From positions 1 to 64,000 of the forward strand of contig JAIPJC010000003.1 in NCBI GenBank assembly GCA_021734345.1: a stretch of DNA of 64,000 nt, written 5' to 3'. A program made the translations under genes and the position numbers. The DNA comes from Kiritimatiellales bacterium. Lineage in GTDB: Bacteria; Verrucomicrobiota; Kiritimatiellia; Kiritimatiellales; Pontiellaceae. The notes beneath the pieces were generated by a model. The model was not told the origin of the DNA, searched no databases, and saw only the letters and a list, made by a program, of their open reading frames with translations. Of the stretch, positions 34,526 to 43,701 are shown in pieces. Position 1 is the stretch's first letter. Each line of letters opens with the position of its first letter.

Positions 34526-36680
34526 GTCCTAGAACCTGCGCAATTTCTGCGGCGACCTGCACTGCAATTTTTCGCGAACCGGTCTCGTTAAAATGCACAT
34601 TCCCGACGTCGAGAGCATCTTCTTTCGGGAGTGTCCGGGTCAGCGCATACAGGTCGTCGACCCGGATGCCGTGCTGTTTCATGATAGTCGCTGCCGCCGC
34701 GTTGTAGCGCACATCATCCCCTTCAATCCGGCCTGCCTCCTCCGGCGGAATGCGGGTCGTGGCCGCCCATACCAGCTTGGCGTTCGTCTTCTCCAGTCGA
34801 TTCACCAACTGCTCAAGATTCGTCTTATAGAGATTGATCGGTACTGCTATTTTCCCGCCGATCTTGTCGCGGGCGCCTTGAACACGGGTTTCTTTCGGAT
34901 TCCGGTAGCACAGGTCGTGCAGACCCCAGTTGAAGTGAATGACATCCCACTTGCGCCCCTGCAACCAGCCATCCAGCTCTTTCAATCCCACCTCGGTACT
35001 GCCGCAGTTGATCGGCCGGTCTTTCGCATGGTCGTACGGACGGAACACATTTGCCTGGCCGGCGAGAAGTTCGCGGACAAACGGGGTGTACGCAATTGAA
35101 ATCGAGTCGCCGATCAGCAACACGTTCGGCAGATTGGCATCTACCGTTATGTTTTCTTTGCCAACATCGAGATCATGTTGCGGAGTGAATGGTTCCACTT
35201 GATCAGGAGCCGCGCCAGCGCCGTAATCGCAGTCCGGATCGGTCACATACTGGCGGGGGTCGTTTTCCTGATCAAAGTCATAGGGATCGTATTTGTCCCT
35301 GCCGCTACATTCGTCGTGCCATGGAACCGATGCGTCATATCCGGGATTGGGCTGGAGCGTCTGTGCACCAATGGCTTTCAGGTGATCGCGCAGAAACCCT
35401 TGCAGTTGCTTTGCGCGCTCGGGATAGCTGGCAACCAAATCCTTGGTTTCGCCCGGATCATCGACCAGGTTGAACATTTCGATGCGGGCATCTTCGCCAT
35501 AATGTTCAATCAGCTTCCAATTGCCACATCGCACGGCACCATGCGGCGGCATGGTCTGGTAGTGGGGATAATACCAGTAGAGGCAGTTGCGTTCGAGCGT
35601 AGTGCCCCCTTGCAGCAACCCAGCCAGACTCAGTCCGTCGAGGTGTTGTTTTGGGCGTAACGGAAGCCCGGCCATGGCAAGAAACGTGGGATAGAGGTCG
35701 GTGCTGATGACCGGAACCTGGCAGACGCTACCGGGTTTCGTTACACCCGGCCATTTGATGATCAGCGGAACACGGATGCCGCCTTCGTAGGCCTGCGACT
35801 TGCCGGAACGGTACGGAAGGTTGCTGGTGGCCGTGACGACTTTCTTAATCTTCTCGTCGTAGACATTGCTCAGCCCGCCGTTGTCCGAAAAGAAAACCAC
35901 CGCTGTGTTTTCTTCGAGCCCTAGTTCCTTGAGCTTGGCCAGCACGCGGCCGACGCTCCAGTCCATGCGTTCAACCATGGCCGCATAGATAGGATTATTC
36001 TGCCCGTTGGCTCCGGGTGTCTTCTTCCGGTATTTTTCGATCAGGTCCGCTTTTTCCTGCAATGGAACATGCACCGTGCCGTGCGACAGGGTTACCAGGA
36101 ACGGACGGTCGCGGTTGGCTTCCATGAATGACTCGACGTCCGTCGTATACTCGTTGACGAACCAGGGGTCCTGCGGGTTCTTTCCCGCGCGCGCCGGAGT
36201 GACGACATCGAATCCGTACAGCGCCGGCGATTGGCTGCTTACGTGCCACTTGCCGACGTGGCAGGTGGCGAACCCGGCTTCATGCACCGCCTCGGCATAC
36301 GTCACTTCGTTGGTGCGCAGATACTTGATCCAATCGACGGGCGGCACCAGCATGGCCTTGGGATAGGTCTCGCCCGGAATGTATGAGGTCAGATGCAGAC
36401 GGGCGGGATAGCGCCCGGTCAGGATGCTGGCGCGCGTCGGAGAACAGGTTGAATGGGCGGAATAGGCCTCCGTAAACCGCATGCCCTCCGCCGCCAGCCG
36501 GTCGCAGTTCGGCGTCTCGTAATAGTCGCTACCATAGCAACCGAGATCCTTGATCCCCAGATCGTCGGCCAGAATTAAAACAATATTCCGGACCGCCGAA
36601 GGTTCGGCGGCGTGGACTCGCGGCGCCAAAACTGCAACCAGTGCGACGACCAACTTCATTATCCATTTTTGATTCATCAT
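34521..36680 (-). CDS. Bifunctional sulfatase-SGNH/GDSL esterase fusion
   Basis: 719 residues. A signal peptide (MKLVVALVAVLAPRVHA) precedes a complete sulfatase domain to about residue 450, with LADDLGIKDLGCYG and C79-S-P-T-R83. A linker of about 60 residues with DYGAGAAPDQ follows. From residue 517 there is an SGNH-hydrolase domain: GDS526 (LLIGDSISIAYTP), N584 (HFNWGLHDL) and H696 (GNVHFNETG). The acidic partner of the His is not at the usual minus-three position; D691 is five residues before it. Such esterases often remove acetyl groups, so the protein may strip both sulfate and acetyl from one polysaccharide. Its stop codon lies in repeat cluster E. It is downstream of the GH99-like multidomain gene by 38 bases. 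Confidence 0.9.
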   Translation of the reverse strand: MMNQKWIMKLVVALVAVLAPRVHAAEPSAVRNIVLILADDLGIKDLGCYGSDYYETPNCDRLAAEGMRFTEAYSAHSTCSPTRASILTGRYPARLHLTSYIPGETYPKAMLVPPVDWIKYLRTNEVTYAEAVHEAGFATCHVGKWHVSSQSPALYGFDVVTPARAGKNPQDPWFVNEYTTDVESFMEANRDRPFLVTLSHGTVHVPLQEKADLIEKYRKKTPGANGQNNPIYAAMVERMDWSVGRVLAKLKELGLEENTAVVFFSDNGGLSNVYDEKIKKVVTATSNLPYRSGKSQAYEGGIRVPLIIKWPGVTKPGSVCQVPVISTDLYPTFLAMAGLPLRPKQHLDGLSLAGLLQGGTTLERNCLYWYYPHYQTMPPHGAVRCGNWKLIEHYGEDARIEMFNLVDDPGETKDLVASYPERAKQLQGFLRDHLKAIGAQTLQPNPGYDASVPWHDECSGRDKYDPYDFDQENDPRQYVTDPDCDYGAGAAPDQVEPFTPQHDLDVGKENITVDANLPNVLLIGDSISIAYTPFVRELLAGQANVFRPYDHAKDRPINCGSTEVGLKELDGWLQGRKWDVIHFNWGLHDLCYRNPKETRVQGARDKIGGKIAVPINLYKTNLEQLVNRLEKTNAKLVWAATTRIPPEEAGRIEGDDVRYNAAAATIMKQHGIRVDDLYALTRTLPKEDALDVGNVHFNETGSRKIAVQVAAEIAQVLGQ

Positions 36681-36718
36681 GCCCTATCCTTTTTTCGTTC
36701 CGTTCTTCCATTTCTATT

Positions 36719-39448
36719 TTATTCGACTTTGACGCGGATAAACTTATGCCCGGTTTCTGTCGGGATGTGGTTGGTGACCGCATCCATTTCGGCGTTGAAG
36801 GTTCCCGCCTCCCCGATGGTGTATCCGGTGTAGTTGGTCCAGTCGACACCGAGGGTCAGATTCGTTTTATATTCCAGCGAATAGCCTAGACCGCTATCGA
36901 AGGCCGAGCGCCTGTAGTAGACATATTCCAGCACGTTGGAGGCGACTGTGCTTGCGGGTAGCAAACCGACATCCATGCCGTCGGCTGGATCTCCGCCAAA
37001 CGAATATTCGTAGAAGTTGCTGAAGTGGTCTCCATCGGGATCCGCCGCAGGATCCGCCGCGCCCGCCACCAACCCATGCAGGATGGTCCAGGCATCGTAG
37101 CCCCCCTTGAGCCTTCCCTCCACAACGAGGTTGTCAAACATGGCGAATGTCGATACGGGGTCTCCATCGTGGAACCAGGACAACATCAATCTGTTTTCCG
37201 GTTCCACCGTTCCGGTGTAGGACATCTGGCCGGTACCGAAATCATAACAGGTTCCGTTAAAAGTGGCCGATACGGTGTGGCCATCCGTAAATTCAATGAC
37301 CAGCGATTCATAGCCCCCCGTCATCAACGAAGTGACATCCATCGAGCCAACCTGCACACCGTTGTCATAAAGCTTTAGTAATTTAGCGGCGTACCTTACA
37401 TCCAAACGGAAGCTGTATCCTTTGTTGGCGGAAGTTCCGTCCGCGATCGCCATCCCAAAGTTGACCATGGCAAAGCCGCCTAGCGGAGTGGGCTGGATAT
37501 CCACAGAAATCCGGAGGTCATTGACCACGGTGGAAAAATCCTTCGCCAGGATTCCAGTCACTGTACCGGCGGCACCGCTCTTGAAGAGTTGCAAGGCATT
37601 CCCTGCGATCTTCGACACATTGGTGGTGGACGACCAATCCATGAAGGCCTCGGTTCCCGACTGGCGACCCGCCAAGCCGACATTGATATACGGACTGTCG
37701 GCCGTGTTGAACGTGTCCCGCAACAGAACGACATATTTCATGAAAAGTGCATCGATTTCCGAATGACCAAGTGCCGAACGATAGATCCGGATCTCATCCA
37801 GCTTTCCGGCGTAGGCGGTATTTCCAATCTCTACATCGACCGGAGCGTTGGCTCTTAAAGCTCCGCTGGCACCGGTTGCCGTCGCACAGGACACGCCATT
37901 GACATACACCGTTGTCGTCCCGGTTTCCTGCGTGTATGTTCCGGCCACGTGGAACCATTTTCCGGTGGTGATCGTTGTCCCGAGAGCAATGGCCGTGGTG
38001 GCGATCCCTTGCCAGGCGTTGTTGACGGTGCCCACCGTGAATTGCGCAACGCCTTCCGAATTGACCGACAATTCATAGACCAGGTTTTTGCGCACGACCA
38101 CGGCGGGCTCCCCGACCGAAGGAAACTCATCAAGATTGATCCAACCGGACACCGTGAGGGACGGCATGGATTCCAAGGAGCTGTGATGCGGCACAAAACA
38201 GTTCGCTCCACCGGACACGCTTCGCAGGCTCTTGTTTCTTGCGCCGGCCACAAACGCCATCGGGCCGTCGCGATACGCATGGTTTTGGTATTGGGAATAG
38301 TCATAGATGTCGTCGTCGAAATCGAACGGCCAATAGCCGACCAGATCCGATAGGCCCAGCGAATAGGATCCGTCCCGGATATCCCGAATAAAATCCAGCC
38401 GAACGCTATCGTTTGTGGAAGCGATGCTGTATCCGGGGGTCAGCCAGCCGCCCTCGGTATTTTCGTTCCAGGCGTACATGATGACCGTGTCGGCCTCTGA
38501 AGCGTCAGCGGAAGTATCAGACCAGACGGAAGCATCCCGCACAAAATCGGCCAGCTCCTTCGGATTGGGTTTTTCGTTCCACCGGTTTTGAACAATATTC
38601 GTCCAAGTGCCTACGGTGTCGTCCGGATTGTCGGCCGCATGATCGGCCCGCGGTCGGCGGTCCCATCCCGCCATGACAAAGGGAACCACCTTGTGTCCCC
38701 CTGCCGCAAAGTCGTTCCAACGGGCTTTCACGTTGTTGACCAACTGACCGTAGGAAAGGCCTGTAGAAGTTCCTTCGGTCGCGTAGGCATAGGCCGTAAC
38801 GGCATCGGCACCCAGAACATCCTTGGCCGCCTGCACCGTTGCCGGATCCCAACCCATGGCAACAAAATAGGGATCGCCCGCGCCCTGTGCTGTCGACATG
38901 GCGGCTAACTCATTCACATTATTCGTCATCCATGCCGCCGCATTAAACAGGTAAACCAACGGTCGCCCGCCCAAGACCTTCTGATAAGAGGCTTCCTTGA
39001 AATAATCGACATAGCGCTGCTTGTGGAGCCACCACTCCCGTCCGTTCAGGATGATGCAGAAATTGATCTGGCTCTTCTTCGAACTGCTCAAATAAAGGGC
39101 CAGCGGCTCGTGCATAGGGTCTTCCGGATAATCCAGGAAAGCCCAGTAGTCCAGCGCCCCTGTAGCCGACTCGATCTCCCGGTCCATGACCGCCTGGGTG
39201 GTGCAGCGGATCTCGACATTTGTGCGCGAGACATTCGAAGCAAAGAACGGCAGGCGGTTCCGCCATTTCTCAGGGTAAATCGCCTCCTCGTTCCATATGC
39301 CATGTTTGAAATCCGGCGTCCCGTATTCGTCGTTCAGTTCGTCGCCCACCCACACATCCCAGCGAATGGCGCCGACCGTGGCCGCACGGCACGACAACGC
39401 CATAACAAACAGCGCGACACCCAAAACCACTGTTTTCTTGAGATGCAT
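36719..39448 (-). CDS. Secreted multidomain protein: GH99/WbsX-like, LamG, unrecognised module
   Basis: 909 residues with a signal peptide (VVLGVALFVMALSCRA). Residues about 24-385 are the GH99-like part (TVGAIRWDVWVGD; VIMYAWNENTEGGWLTPGY). Residues about 395-565 are a LamG/concanavalin-like domain (LVGYWPFDFDDD; LTVSGWINLDEFPS; GKLDEIRIYRSALG). Residues 572-779 are the same module as in the genes at 24028-27334 (RQSGTEAFMDW, FAMVNFGMAIADG, GYSFRLDVRY, YDFGTGQMSYTGT). The C-terminus has an Asp-rich DPDGDHFSNFYEYSFGGDP, a thrombospondin-3-like pattern. The link of the module with a carbohydrate-active protein hints at a binding role. It overlaps the transport gene unit (three bases between stop and start). 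Confidence 0.85.
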   Translation of the reverse strand: MHLKKTVVLGVALFVMALSCRAATVGAIRWDVWVGDELNDEYGTPDFKHGIWNEEAIYPEKWRNRLPFFASNVSRTNVEIRCTTQAVMDREIESATGALDYWAFLDYPEDPMHEPLALYLSSSKKSQINFCIILNGREWWLHKQRYVDYFKEASYQKVLGGRPLVYLFNAAAWMTNNVNELAAMSTAQGAGDPYFVAMGWDPATVQAAKDVLGADAVTAYAYATEGTSTGLSYGQLVNNVKARWNDFAAGGHKVVPFVMAGWDRRPRADHAADNPDDTVGTWTNIVQNRWNEKPNPKELADFVRDASVWSDTSADASEADTVIMYAWNENTEGGWLTPGYSIASTNDSVRLDFIRDIRDGSYSLGLSDLVGYWPFDFDDDIYDYSQYQNHAYRDGPMAFVAGARNKSLRSVSGGANCFVPHHSSLESMPSLTVSGWINLDEFPSVGEPAVVVRKNLVYELSVNSEGVAQFTVGTVNNAWQGIATTAIALGTTITTGKWFHVAGTYTQETGTTTVYVNGVSCATATGASGALRANAPVDVEIGNTAYAGKLDEIRIYRSALGHSEIDALFMKYVVLLRDTFNTADSPYINVGLAGRQSGTEAFMDWSSTTNVSKIAGNALQLFKSGAAGTVTGILAKDFSTVVNDLRISVDIQPTPLGGFAMVNFGMAIADGTSANKGYSFRLDVRYAAKLLKLYDNGVQVGSMDVTSLMTGGYESLVIEFTDGHTVSATFNGTCYDFGTGQMSYTGTVEPENRLMLSWFHDGDPVSTFAMFDNLVVEGRLKGGYDAWTILHGLVAGAADPAADPDGDHFSNFYEYSFGGDPADGMDVGLLPASTVASNVLEYVYYRRSAFDSGLGYSLEYKTNLTLGVDWTNYTGYTIGEAGTFNAEMDAVTNHIPTETGHKFIRVKVE
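37112..37735 (-). other. Copy of the unrecognised ~200-residue module within the 909-residue protein
   Basis: Encodes residues 572-779. It shares with the four other copies (24028, two in 24825, 26618) the order DTF..ADSPYIN, RQSG, FAMVNFGM, GYSFRLD, SLVIEF, ATFNG, YDFG.GQ, E-ENRLML-W and FDNL-V. I do not recognise it as a named family; the beta-strand-like alternation suggests a lectin or jelly-roll fold. Confidence 0.7.
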
Positions 39449-39450
39449 TA

Positions 39451-40863
39451 TTAGTCCTTTTGCCTTCCGTCAGCCCTTCGCTTCAACTCTGCGCGGATTT
39501 CATACATGCGGTCTTCACTCAACGGATAAAGGGCTATAAGTCCGATCGCAATCACCGAGGTTAGTATCGGAATTCCCGCTTCCAGAATACGCAGCCAAAG
39601 TATGGTTTCCGAACTCTGTGCGGAACCGTTTGTTGCATCGAAACCGCTTGCCACCAACAGCACCCCGCCGATCAGCGTCGCCACGGACATGCCGGTTTTC
39701 ATAATCCAGCCAAAGATGGCTTGGTAGCTTCCTTCACGGCGTGCGCCGGTATCCAGTTCATCGACATCGCAGATATCCGCAATCATGGATGCCCCGATCG
39801 TCCACATCGCCACAAAGCCGGCGGCAATCAAGGCTGGTGGCACCATCACCAGCAACGGATGGAGCGGATTGTAGCACCAGATTTTCGATACGTGCCCTAG
39901 CAGGTTGATGAATAGAAAAAAAAGAAACGTCGACTTCTTCCCGAAATGCGTGGCCGACCAGGTGACCGGCACGACGATCAGCATGGAAGAAACCACCCAG
40001 GCGGTTCCATTCAACCCGGCATAGACCGATGCCGCCTTCACGTCGCCGCCCATTACATAGTAGATGATGATATAGGGCGAAACGGAGGCGATGATGAAGA
40101 AGCCGGTGGACACCAGAAAAACACCCGCCATCAGCAGGAGAAAGGTCCGGTTTCCGAGCGTCGTCTTCAACCCCTTCCAGAATCCGATTTTTTCCTGATG
40201 GAGCGCTGCCTCAACATGGCCTTCCTTGCAAAGGAAAACCGGAACCAGACCGCTCACCACCAGAACAACGCCCATCAACAGCCCGACATAGCGAGCTCCC
40301 TGCAGCCCATCTTCAAAAACATCCAACTGGGTCAGCGCAAAAAGCCAGGGCATCAGGATGGCTCCGGCATTGCCGAAAAAATTACCGACGGCCTGGATGC
40401 GGGTTCGCTCGTGATAGTCGGGCGTCATCTCCAGCCCCATCGCACCCCACGGAACCATAAAAACTGTCAGCGCGGTGTAATAGAGCAGCGACATGCCGAG
40501 AAAATAGGCGAAGTATCCCTTCTCGCTCCAACCTGACGGCATCGCCCAGAGCAAGGCAAAAAGAACCCCGGTCAGAATCGCCCCGAAAAACATATAGGGC
40601 CGCCGCCGACCAAAACGCGAGCGGGTATTGTCGGAGATATGTCCCATCACCGGGTCGCTGATGGCGTCCCACAACCGTGGAATCGTCTGCGCCAGCCCCA
40701 CCAGCACGGGATTCACACCCAGACCAATATTCAAAACAAAACTCGCCAGATTGCCAATCGAGTAGGAGCCGAGCACCTGAGACATCGCGCCGAAGCCGTA
40801 GCCGATTTTCTGCCGAACCGGAACCCGGTCTTCATCCGGGGTTTTGTGATGTACCTTTGCCAT
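39451..40863 (-). CDS. GPH-family (MelB-like) sugar:cation symporter
   Basis: 470 residues with about twelve membrane segments. The GPH features are GYGFGAMSQVLG, the loop DAISDPVMGHISDNTRSRFGR followed by RRP, MVPWGAMGLEM-TPDYHERTRI near helix 4, and MWTIGASMIADICDVDELDTG in the second half. Family members import galactosides, pentosides or glucuronides with Na+ or H+. It begins a minus-strand run with the GH99-like multidomain gene (three bases between) and the sulfatase-esterase, so it is the inner-membrane importer for products of this locus. There is no SusC/SusD or ABC transporter nearby. Confidence 0.9.
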   Translation of the reverse strand: MAKVHHKTPDEDRVPVRQKIGYGFGAMSQVLGSYSIGNLASFVLNIGLGVNPVLVGLAQTIPRLWDAISDPVMGHISDNTRSRFGRRRPYMFFGAILTGVLFALLWAMPSGWSEKGYFAYFLGMSLLYYTALTVFMVPWGAMGLEMTPDYHERTRIQAVGNFFGNAGAILMPWLFALTQLDVFEDGLQGARYVGLLMGVVLVVSGLVPVFLCKEGHVEAALHQEKIGFWKGLKTTLGNRTFLLLMAGVFLVSTGFFIIASVSPYIIIYYVMGGDVKAASVYAGLNGTAWVVSSMLIVVPVTWSATHFGKKSTFLFFLFINLLGHVSKIWCYNPLHPLLVMVPPALIAAGFVAMWTIGASMIADICDVDELDTGARREGSYQAIFGWIMKTGMSVATLIGGVLLVASGFDATNGSAQSSETILWLRILEAGIPILTSVIAIGLIALYPLSEDRMYEIRAELKRRADGRQKD

Positions 40864-40973
40864 AGGACTCTACCTCGACTAAATACACAGTATACGCGGG
40901 AGAAAGTACGTCGTCCTATAGATTCCTGCCAAAACATAGCACACTTGTGCCAAACTAATTCGCGCGCTTTGGA

Positions 40974-42521
40974 CTACAACAGCACCGGGATCGTTGTTGC
41001 GGCGAGGGCGAGCGCAATCAGGAAAACGGAGAGGTAGCGCTGCGGCGCGGTCCGGGCGTGGGTGAAGAGATGGATCCATCCGATATACCACACGAGCACG
41101 GCCAACAACGGGGGCGGCGGTACGTTCCAACTGGAACCGGGCAGGCCGGACAGGAATGCGACGGTGCCGAGCAGGCCGTTGATGAATACGAGGGCGGCAT
41201 GGTTGAAGATGCCCGACGCGATGGGAACAAGCAGGGATAGCCAGCCCGAGAGGACGACGCAAAACGTGAGCGGTACGACCACCAGGTTTCCAATCAACGA
41301 AACCGTCGAGAACGATCCAAAAAAGAGGGCCGTAAGCGGGATCGAAGCAATGAAGGCCGCCGCCGAGGTGATGCCGAGCGATGCGACATAGTTGCGAACC
41401 GTGCCCAACCATCCTCCGCCCTTGGTGATCAGTCGCCCCGGCGGCCCGGCAAAGGCCATGACGAGAAAGCTGACCACCGTGAAGGAAAAGATGAACCCGG
41501 CAGAGAGGATTTCCTGCGGATGGATGAACAGAAGCAGAATGGCCGCAAAGGCGATGGCGTTGGGAACATCGGGTTTGCGACGGAACAGGGGGGCGCAAAA
41601 GTAGACGGTGGCCATGGTGAGGGCGCGCAAGGCGCTGGACTTCATGCCGGTGGCGCAGACGTAGACCAGCAAGAGCGGAAGTAGCCAGAGCCCCCATTTG
41701 TCGCGCGGTACGCCGACCGTTTTGAGAACCACGGTGATCAACAGTCCTACCATCCCGACATGCAGGCCGGAAATGGCGAAGATGTGCATGGTGCCGGTAC
41801 GCCGAAACTGCTGGATGATCTCGACCGGGATGGCCTTGCGATAGCCTAGCATCAAGGCTTTGAACACGGCCAACTGGGTCGGATGGCGTTCCACTCCATT
41901 CGACAGGGTTTTCGCGGCGCGCTCGCGCTGTTGCTGAATCCATCCCATGGGGGAAAGAGCGGGATGGCCGGCCAGCGGATTCCAATCCTTGGAGGTTGGA
42001 ACCACCAACTCGACGGATTCTTCGCCGGGATAGTTTCGCTTGCGCAACGTTCCCGAAAAACAGATGCGCCCGCCGATCCTGAATGGTTTTTCGGACAAGC
42101 TTCCCGGTATGCGCACCTGGATCCGACCGCGAAGCCGCGTCCAAGGTGTGGATGTTTTCAGACCTTCGCAGTCGAGCGGAAACACCCAGGTTCCGCGATT
42201 GCCGACGGAAGAGGAATAGTATTCCGGCGAATCGGCTATGCGGCCGATAAGCTCTATATGCTCCATCGGAAGCACGCATTGGAGTTGGTTGATGCCGGCG
42301 GAGGAAATCGCGGCGGCGTCCACCATGAAACGGCACGCAGAGACAAGTACCACACAGGCAAACACCATCGCACCGGAGGTTCGGGAACGAAGAAACCATA
42401 CCGCAGATAGAAGAAGGAGCAATGCGGCAATCGCCAAGATGCCAAACGAACAAAGCCCAGTGGCGGCAAGAACCATTCCGACCGCAACACTTAGCGCGAT
42501 GCCAACCAAGGGACGCCGCAA
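40974..42521 (-). CDS. ComEC/Rec2-type competence membrane protein without a nuclease-like domain
   Basis: 515 residues, about nine to ten membrane helices. The N-terminus resembles the DUF4131 region of ComEC (VELIGRIAD, RLRGRIQVRIPG, GGRICFSGTLRKR). The competence core carries the signature FAISGLHVG at residues 248-256, then ATGMKSSALRALTMA. ComEC forms the inner-membrane channel for incoming single-stranded DNA. The C-terminal metallo-beta-lactamase domain of classic 700-800 residue ComEC is missing, as in many shorter homologues. A longer open frame (40879-42804) on the same strand in another frame is Arg/Pro/His-rich and judged spurious. It follows the GT4 gene by 35 bases. Confidence 0.88.
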   Translation of the reverse strand: MRRPLVGIALSVAVGMVLAATGLCSFGILAIAALLLLLSAVWFLRSRTSGAMVFACVVLVSACRFMVDAAAISSAGINQLQCVLPMEHIELIGRIADSPEYYSSSVGNRGTWVFPLDCEGLKTSTPWTRLRGRIQVRIPGSLSEKPFRIGGRICFSGTLRKRNYPGEESVELVVPTSKDWNPLAGHPALSPMGWIQQQRERAAKTLSNGVERHPTQLAVFKALMLGYRKAIPVEIIQQFRRTGTMHIFAISGLHVGMVGLLITVVLKTVGVPRDKWGLWLLPLLLVYVCATGMKSSALRALTMATVYFCAPLFRRKPDVPNAIAFAAILLLFIHPQEILSAGFIFSFTVVSFLVMAFAGPPGRLITKGGGWLGTVRNYVASLGITSAAAFIASIPLTALFFGSFSTVSLIGNLVVVPLTFCVVLSGWLSLLVPIASGIFNHAALVFINGLLGTVAFLSGLPGSSWNVPPPPLLAVLVWYIGWIHLFTHARTAPQRYLSVFLIALALAATTIPVLL

Positions 42522-42556
42522 GCCGATGCCTGTTTCGAGCGCGGTGATGGTGCCCC

Positions 42557-43678
42557 CTATTCTTGCTTGAATAGCTTGTAATACGCCATGCGGACTTTGT
42601 GCTTGAAGCTGGAATAGGTGTAGCGGTTGGCGACGAGATGCTGCCCTTCGGTGGCAACGGCCAGCGAGAACAAGGGTTCCCGAATGACCCGCAGCAAGCC
42701 GTCGGCGATGGACTCCGCGCTGGAAAGGACGCGTACGGAGTTTTTTTCGGCAAGGATCTCGTCGTATGCGGCGGCGTGGAGGGTGACCAGCGGCGCGCCG
42801 GCATGCAAGAGGGTATAGACTAGAGGATGGATATAGCGGCCGTCCTGTTGCGGCACCAGCAGGATGGCATCGGCGATGTCGAGCGCGGCCAGGAAGGCGT
42901 TGGGGTCGCCCGGCGCAAGAAATATGCAGCGGCCGGCAATATCGAGATTGGCGGCCATTTTTTCCGCCTGCTCACATGATGCCCCATTAAAGTAAAAGGC
43001 GGTGCCCGGCAAGGCGTCGATAACCTTGCGGGCCGCCAAGAGCAGGTTCCGATAACCGATCGCATCTCCGGGAAGCACGCTGCAAACTACGACCGGATTG
43101 GGTCGTTTTTCAAAAGATGCGAACAGGGTGGATGTGTCGCTTCCCCGGCGGGCATAGAGCGACTGCATGGGAACATCTTCGAGCTGCACAACCGCCGCGT
43201 CCTTGTCTATGCCGCATAAGTCGGCTGTCAGGGCTGAGCAGGATGAAAAAATGATTTCAGCGCGTTCCATCACCTTGGCTTCCATCCGCTGGAAATGGTT
43301 CGGAAAAAGTTTCCAAAGTTTGGGAGCGCCCGCGCCGGCCTTGCCGGAAAAACACCGGGAGGCGTCGTAGACAAGCGGAATCTTTTTCCAGCGGCAGAGT
43401 CGGGCCGCGAAAAACACGGATTCATCGACGGCATGGATCGCATCGTACGAAACACGCCCTGCCGCCCTCATGGCTGCCGTGCGAATCTTCCCCCGGCCAA
43501 ACAAGTTTTCCCCACCGCCGCCCAGCACGCGAATATGCGGATGGTCGGGAAGGTCGCTATGCGGTGAAAGCAGATCGACACGATGGCCGGCATCCGCCAA
43601 GGCGCGCACCATGGCCACTGCGCGCACGCCCTCGCCGTGCAATGAAAGCTGTGCGTATGAGATGAATAGAATATTCAT
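42557..43678 (-). CDS. Glycosyltransferase, GT4 family (GT-B fold)
   Basis: 373 residues from MNILFISYAQLSLHGEG; two codons of alternative start exist upstream. The N-terminal Rossmann half has RAVAMVRALADAGHRVDLLSP and the HAVDESVFFAARL segment. The C-terminal half has DALPGTAFYFNGASCEQAEK, AGRCIFLAPGDPNAFLAALDIADAILLVPQ (split here as two motifs CIFLAPGD and LDIADAILLVP) and YDEILAEKNSVRVLSSAESIADGL, the usual nucleotide-sugar end. It probably transfers a sugar to a cell-envelope glycan. It sits between the TPR membrane protein (23 bases) and ComEC-like gene, apart from the catabolic loci. Confidence 0.83.
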   Translation of the reverse strand: MNILFISYAQLSLHGEGVRAVAMVRALADAGHRVDLLSPHSDLPDHPHIRVLGGGGENLFGRGKIRTAAMRAAGRVSYDAIHAVDESVFFAARLCRWKKIPLVYDASRCFSGKAGAGAPKLWKLFPNHFQRMEAKVMERAEIIFSSCSALTADLCGIDKDAAVVQLEDVPMQSLYARRGSDTSTLFASFEKRPNPVVVCSVLPGDAIGYRNLLLAARKVIDALPGTAFYFNGASCEQAEKMAANLDIAGRCIFLAPGDPNAFLAALDIADAILLVPQQDGRYIHPLVYTLLHAGAPLVTLHAAAYDEILAEKNSVRVLSSAESIADGLLRVIREPLFSLAVATEGQHLVANRYTYSSFKHKVRMAYYKLFKQE

Positions 43679-43701
43679 AACCACAAGGGAGGAAATCGCT
43701 G

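Noticed and set aside
40879-42804. Open frame of 641 codons, longer than the ComEC-like gene it covers.
   Set aside because: It lies in a shifted frame over the ComEC-like and GT4 genes, is Arg/Pro/His-rich, has no recognisable motif or ribosome site, and the ComEC frame has clear motifs.
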